DNA of 64,000 bases from Bradyrhizobium sp. U87765 SZCCT0048. GTDB lineage: Bacteria; Pseudomonadota; Alphaproteobacteria; Rhizobiales; Xanthobacteraceae. Shown here piece after piece: positions 60,476 through 64,000 of this stretch. The stretch is from the NCBI RefSeq assembly GCF_018131225.1, contig NZ_JAFCMM010000001.1, positions 930,001 to 994,000 on the forward strand, read 5' to 3'. The notes beneath the pieces were generated by a model. That model searched no databases. It was not told where the DNA came from and worked only from the letters and a program-made list of their open reading frames with translations. The translations under genes and the position numbers were made by a program. Positions within the stretch are counted from its first letter, which is position 1; every line of letters starts with the position of its first letter.

Positions 60476-61314
60476 TTGCAATCGGGGGACTGCGGCGTCG
60501 GATCATACCCCGGGAAGCCCGGCTGGCCGTATCCGGGATAAACCGTCGTCGTCGCCGACCCCGGCTCCGGCTCGATTTCGAACCACTTGACGTAGAGCTT
60601 GCGCAGCGTGCCGTCCTTCTTCATGCACACCAGCGCATCCTCGAGGGTCTTGCGCAACGCGGTGTTGTCATTGCGCAGCGGCATGCTCCAGACCAGGCCG
60701 GTCTTGTACAGCAGCGAATTCTTCAGCCGCGGGTTGTTCTTCACGACCCAGGCGACCACCGTCACCGCCGACACGTTGGCATCGGCACGGCCCGCGATCA
60801 CCGCCTGGGCGGCGTCGGTGCTGGTCGCGAACGATTCGAACTTCCAACCGTACCTGGCGGCATTGTCCGCCACGAACTTCTCGTAGACCGAGCCCTTCTG
60901 CACGGCGATGGTCTTGCCGGACAGGTCCTCGAGTCGGGTGATCTCGGGGGCCGTCTTGAGCGTCATGAAGCGATAGTCGGCGTCGACGAAGCCTTCCATA
61001 AACAGCAACTGCTGGGCACGCTCCGGCGTCACGGTCACCACCGCCGCGAGAAAATCATAGGTGCCAGCCTGCAGCGCCGGAATGAGGCCCGAGAACTGCG
61101 CTCCGTCGACCTGGATGGGGCGGCCGATCCGCCGCGAGATCTCGTCCACGACATCGATATTGAAGCCCTCCAGCCCGCCGGACAGTTTCGGCATCGCATG
61201 GGGCGCGAAGGTCGCGTCGATCGCCGAACGCAGCGGCGCGGGCTGCTGGGCCGACGCAGGCGCCGTCACGGCGCAGGCCACGGCGAACCAGATCGCAGCA
61301 AGTGTCAGTCTCAT
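60472..61314 (-). CDS. Family 3 substrate-binding protein (polar amino acids/opines)
   Basis: A 280-residue periplasmic protein. Sec signal [20 protein letters not shown] cleaving near ASA-QQ. SBP_bac_3 blocks: [20 protein letters not shown] near residue 46, [20 protein letters not shown] near 80, [20 protein letters not shown] near 132, and [18 protein letters not shown] near the end. The tail is rich in Pro/Gly/Tyr ([19 protein letters not shown]), longer than usual. First gene of the operon, divergent from a LysR regulator. Confidence 0.92.
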   Translation of the reverse strand: MRLTLAAIWFAVACAVTAPASAQQPAPLRSAIDATFAPHAMPKLSGGLEGFNIDVVDEISRRIGRPIQVDGAQFSGLIPALQAGTYDFLAAVVTVTPERAQQLLFMEGFVDADYRFMTLKTAPEITRLEDLSGKTIAVQKGSVYEKFVADNAARYGWKFESFATSTDAAQAVIAGRADANVSAVTVVAWVVKNNPRLKNSLLYKTGLVWSMPLRNDNTALRKTLEDALVCMKKDGTLRKLYVKWFEIEPEPGSATTTVYPGYGQPGFPGYDPTPQSPDCK

Positions 61315-61419
61315 GGGCAAGCCTTCCCGATGGCTGTCCGGCGCAGCTGCCGGACCTGTCGAATTCCTGTGACAGGCTAGACGGAAAAGCCGAGAGGCAG
61401 GATATCCCATTTATTGGAC

Positions 61420-61436
61420 ACGCGATATGGTCGCGT
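61420..61436. promoter_or_regulatory. Inverted repeat in the LysR / binding-protein intergenic region
   Basis: ACGCGA-TATGG-TCGCGT, perfect six-base arms with a five-base spacer. It lies 30 bases before the LysR start and about 106 bases before the divergent binding-protein start, the usual place for a LysR-type site. Confidence 0.45.
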
Positions 61437-61466
61437 CAGCACGGATCAAAAATTGGGCGCACTGCC

Positions 61467-62669
61467 ATGGATATCGCCACGCTGGTGATGACGCATGTGG
61501 TTCTGGACTGCTCGAGTATTCGCGAGGCGGCGCGGCGCCTGCAGCGGCCGCCGGCGACGATTTCGGCCGCGGTCAAGCGTTTCGAACGCATCGTGGCCGT
61601 GCCGCTGCTGCAGCGCGCCGGGTCCTCCAGCCTCCTCACCCTCGAAGCCCGCCGTGTCGAGAAGGAAGTTGCAACTGCCGCAGGCCTCGCCATGAGAATG
61701 ATTTCGCCCAAGTTGGCCGCCCCCGCGGCGGAACGCTTCTGCGCGCAGGCGATGATCAGCATGACCGCGTTGCGGCGTTTCCTGACGGTGGCCGAGGTCG
61801 GGAGCGTCCGGCGTGCGGCGCGCGCGATCGAGCTCGGTCAACCTCAGCTCACGCAGCAGATCGCGCGGATGGAGAGCGCCATCGGCGCGACATTGTTACG
61901 CAGGTCGCCGAGCGGTGTCACGCTCACCGCCGCCGGACGTACCATTGTCGCCCTGCTGCCGGAGATCGAGGACAGGCTGCGCCGTGTGTCCAGAAAGGCC
62001 GACGAGCGCTTTCGCTCGAGCAGCACCACCGTCCGGCTCGCAACCGCAATCCCGCTCGGCCATGACAGCAACATCGCACGCCTGATGGCCTTCCTCGCCG
62101 CCAACTGGCAGAGCCAGCGCCGCAAACAGCCGCTGTTCCTGACGAGCGGCACCGCCGAGGAGCTGTTCGCCGGCCTCAAGGACAAGCGCTTCGACCTCGC
62201 CCTCGTCGACAGCGAGACGATCCCGGAAGACTTTGCTGCGAGGCCGCTGTTCACATCCCGCCTCGCGCTGGTCGGCGCCCGCGATCTGCTGGCCCGCCCG
62301 ACGGCGACGATCGACCTCGTTCGCGACCACCCGCTCGCCCTGCCGAGCCGTCGCACCGGCCTCGGCCAGGCAGCTCATCGCCTGCTGGCGCAACTGCTCG
62401 GGCCGGATGATATCGACGCCCTGACACTGGTCGAAATGGATTCCATTCCGGTCATTGCCAATCTCATGATCGACTTTGGCTTCCTGTCGATCCTGCCGGA
62501 AAGCGCGCTGTCCGCGCTCGACACCGCCCTCGCCACCCGCCGCCTGGAGCCGGCCGTCGAACTCACGCTGTCATTGATCTGGAGTAGAACCGATGCGGCG
62601 CACCGCGCGGCACGGCAGATCCTAAACATGCTGCGCGATTTCCAACCGGCGCCCCGCGCCGGACGATGA
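61467..62669 (+). CDS. LysR-type regulator with two N-terminal HTH domains
   Basis: A 400-residue regulator, about 100 longer than a normal LTTR. Residues about 3-60 form one LysR HTH (CSSIREAARRLQRPPATISA, AVKRFERIVAVPLLQR). After a 35-residue linker, residues about 97-155 form a second (TALRRFLTVAEVGSVRRAAR, QPQLTQQIARMESAIGATLL, RRSPSGVTLTAAGR). The LysR substrate domain fills 185-395 (TVRLATAIPLGHDSNIARLM). Both HTHs are in one uninterrupted frame from the ATG at 61467. It probably controls the divergent polar amino-acid operon. Confidence 0.88.
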   Translation: MDIATLVMTHVVLDCSSIREAARRLQRPPATISAAVKRFERIVAVPLLQRAGSSSLLTLEARRVEKEVATAAGLAMRMISPKLAAPAAERFCAQAMISMTALRRFLTVAEVGSVRRAARAIELGQPQLTQQIARMESAIGATLLRRSPSGVTLTAAGRTIVALLPEIEDRLRRVSRKADERFRSSSTTVRLATAIPLGHDSNIARLMAFLAANWQSQRRKQPLFLTSGTAEELFAGLKDKRFDLALVDSETIPEDFAARPLFTSRLALVGARDLLARPTATIDLVRDHPLALPSRRTGLGQAAHRLLAQLLGPDDIDALTLVEMDSIPVIANLMIDFGFLSILPESALSALDTALATRRLEPAVELTLSLIWSRTDAAHRAARQILNMLRDFQPAPRAGR

Positions 62670-62714
62670 CATCGTGCCGCGGCATCGATATCGATACGAG
62701 GGACTCGCCGACAG

Positions 62715-63575
62715 CTATCGCAGTTCGTGGCCGAGGGCGCGCAGCACCTCGACCAGTTTATCCCGCCCCTTGAGCGCGGCAATCGAGCCGAGACGATTGA
62801 CGACCGCCTGGATCCAGCCCGTCGCCGGAAGGCTCTGGTCCTCCTGGAATCGGCGCAAGGTCGCATCGTAAACAGCAATCCCCTCTTTTTCGCCGTCCGC
62901 GCTGTAGCGTTCGCGATGGACCACCACGCCCTGCCCCAGCCGCGGCTTGACCTGCGCAGGCGTTGCGGGATCCGGATAGCCGACGCACAGGCCGAACACA
63001 GGCGCGACATGCGCCGGCAGGCCGAGCTCGGCGGCAACCGCCTGCGGCCTGTTGCGGATCGCCCCGATATAGACCGCTCCAAGCCCCAGCGATTCGAGCG
63101 CGACGACAGCGTTCTGTGCCGCCAGCGCGGCATCGATGACCGCGACCAGAAACGTCTCGAGGTACGGCAAAGCCTCGCCGGCGCGACCGCTGTGCTGAAA
63201 CAGCCGTTCGGCGCGCGACAGATCCGCGAGCCAGACCAGAAACAGCGGCGCCTGCCGAATGTGAGCCTGAGCGCCGGCGAGATCGGCCAGTCGCGACTTG
63301 CGCTCGTCATCCTCGACCACGACGACACTCCAGGCCTGCAGGTTCGACGACGAGGCTGCTGATTGCGCGGCCGCAATCGCGATCTCTATCGTCCCCGGTG
63401 GCAGCGCCTTGGGCAGATAACTTCGCACGGACCTGTGGCCGATGAGGCCGGCAAGGACATCATTCCAGAGCCCCCGCGTATCGGGCACGTGAGGACCATA
63501 TCGCCGCTGCAGCGCCACGTCCGCCGCAGACCTGCTGCTCGTATCCGATTCCAGCGTGTCGTTCAGGACCCTCAT
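62715..63575 (-). CDS. Nitroreductase family FMN oxidoreductase (NfsA-like)
   Basis: A 286-residue flavin reductase. The FMN-phosphate motif is IGHRSVRSYLPKALPPG near residue 43; IAAAQSAASSSNLQAWSVVV, then ALAAQNAVVALESLGLGAVY with IGAIRN near residue 175, and VAPVFGLCVGYPDP are the NfsA/FRP blocks. The C-terminal segment GVVVHRERYS fits NADPH-type members. GAGAGA precedes the ATG. Such enzymes reduce nitro compounds or quinones, or supply reduced flavin; the LLM enzymes elsewhere in the window need the latter, but no link is shown. Confidence 0.9.
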   Translation of the reverse strand: MRVLNDTLESDTSSRSAADVALQRRYGPHVPDTRGLWNDVLAGLIGHRSVRSYLPKALPPGTIEIAIAAAQSAASSSNLQAWSVVVVEDDERKSRLADLAGAQAHIRQAPLFLVWLADLSRAERLFQHSGRAGEALPYLETFLVAVIDAALAAQNAVVALESLGLGAVYIGAIRNRPQAVAAELGLPAHVAPVFGLCVGYPDPATPAQVKPRLGQGVVVHRERYSADGEKEGIAVYDATLRRFQEDQSLPATGWIQAVVNRLGSIAALKGRDKLVEVLRALGHELR

Positions 63576-63711
63576 TGCTGTCTCTCTATCCGGCAGCGGC
63601 ACCGCATTGCATGCGTCCGTCGCAGTCTGAGCGCACTCCGATCGCCAATATATTCGCGGAGCCTCCGCAATAATATCGGGACCTCCGCTGTATTGGCGGC
63701 TCTGGCGACTT

Positions 63712-63731
63712 GTTGGAGGAAAATCTCCAAC
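63712..63731. promoter_or_regulatory. Inverted repeat before the Met-rich gene
   Basis: GTTGGAG-GAAAAT-CTCCAAC, perfect seven-base arms around six bases, about 90 bases before the Met-rich gene and 137 bases before the divergent nitroreductase. It could be an operator for either. Confidence 0.45.
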
Positions 63732-63822
63732 ACATTCATTCTCGAATTGAGATCAGATTCAGAAGACCATACCCCTGACGACGACGGACGGAGTGATTTC
63801 GTCCCCGCGCATGGAGATCCCG

Positions 63823-64000
63823 ATGAATCCCGCAATGCAGACCATGATGCCGATGATGGGCGGCATGTCCCCGATGATGAATGGCATGATGCCGATGATG
63901 GGAGGCATGCCGGGCATGACCGCCATGGCAATGCCGATGATGATGTGCAAAGTCACCTGCACGATGACCGCCAACGGCATGACCTGCGACATGGCGCCGA
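63823..64000 (+). CDS. Methionine-rich protein, N-terminal part (cut by window end)
   Basis: From the ATG at 63823, with GGAG six bases upstream, the frame reads MNPAMQTMMPMMGGMSPMMN, GMMPMMGGMPGMTAMAMPMM, then MCKVTCTMTANGMTCDMAP and leaves the window. About two in five residues are Met, mostly in MxxM, MM and MPMMGG units, with three Cys near residues 42-56. Met/Cys-rich segments of this sort are known in copper(I)-binding proteins, so a metal role is a reasonable guess. No signal peptide is seen. The frame is continuous to the last base. Confidence 0.75.
   Translation, partial: MNPAMQTMMPMMGGMSPMMNGMMPMMGGMPGMTAMAMPMMMCKVTCTMTANGMTCDMAP

Noticed and set aside
63759..63992. Minus-strand frame with repeated PPIIGIM units, looking like a membrane protein
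   Set aside because: It is the reverse complement of the Met-rich repeats (MPMMGG); the plus strand has a good ribosome site and start.
1..64000. CRISPR arrays, tRNA or rRNA genes, insertion sequences, attachment sites
   Set aside because: No regularly spaced repeats, no T-loop/anticodon pattern and no transposase or integrase reading frame were found by reading both strands.

Overview
The window looks like a chromosomal stretch of a GC-rich alphaproteobacterium, most likely the Bradyrhizobium/Rhodopseudomonas group (Nitrobacteraceae). That placement is inferred from the density of ABC uptake operons, a ROSE-type RNA thermometer behind an RpoH-like promoter at a small heat-shock gene, the long alphaproteobacterial form of bS21, and small conserved proteins typical of that group. 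No tRNA, rRNA, CRISPR array or intact transposase was found. The window is almost wholly accessory metabolism: nutrient scavenging transporters, each packaged with its own catabolic enzymes.

Layout. 1-2911: two tandem FAD monooxygenases (the first cut by the window edge) and an old yellow enzyme. 2970-8341: a decayed mosaic. Intact quinone oxidoreductase, TetR and SDR genes are linked by three copies of one palindromic operator. They sit among fragments of a LacI regulator, a second tetR, an AraC regulator, a DHA2 efflux pump, a polyketide-synthase acyltransferase domain and an Fe(II)/2-oxoglutarate dioxygenase. 8701-14098: a complete five-gene Dpp/Opp-type uptake operon. 14327-22248: stress and housekeeping small genes (Hsp20, PRC-barrel, single-domain response regulator, Crp/Fnr, cold-shock protein, bS21, several unknown small proteins). 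22555-28769: a Pot-type (polyamine-like) uptake operon ending in a ureohydrolase and an SfnB-like flavin monooxygenase. 29089-35215: YqcI/YcgG (GntA-type) heme protein and MOSC protein, divergent from a GNAT-MFS pair, then a MocR-type regulator. 35378-44091: a seven-gene run coding for two LLM flavin monooxygenases, an SfnB/DszC-like monooxygenase and a Dpp-type transporter with a fused double ATPase, which reads as organosulfur scavenging. 44153-56055: a ten-gene LIV-type operon that also carries DUF1445, RidA, DUF4392, DHDPS-like and SDR genes, divergent from a FadR/GntR regulator, a D-serine-dehydratase-like enzyme and an alpha/beta hydrolase. 56157-64000: a DHA2 efflux pump, a polar amino-acid (family 3) ABC operon divergent from a LysR regulator with two HTH domains, a nitroreductase and the start of a methionine-rich protein.

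How genes work together. In the 44-56 kb locus, DUF1445 and DUF4392 match the two halves of mammalian D-glutamate cyclase DGLUCY but are separate genes in one operon with a transporter and RidA. Two near-identical palindromes flank the GntR gene and probably join both arms into one regulon. In the 22-28 kb and 35-44 kb loci, an uptake system is coupled to oxidative cleavage enzymes. Substrates throughout are inferred from family and context, not shown by the sequence.
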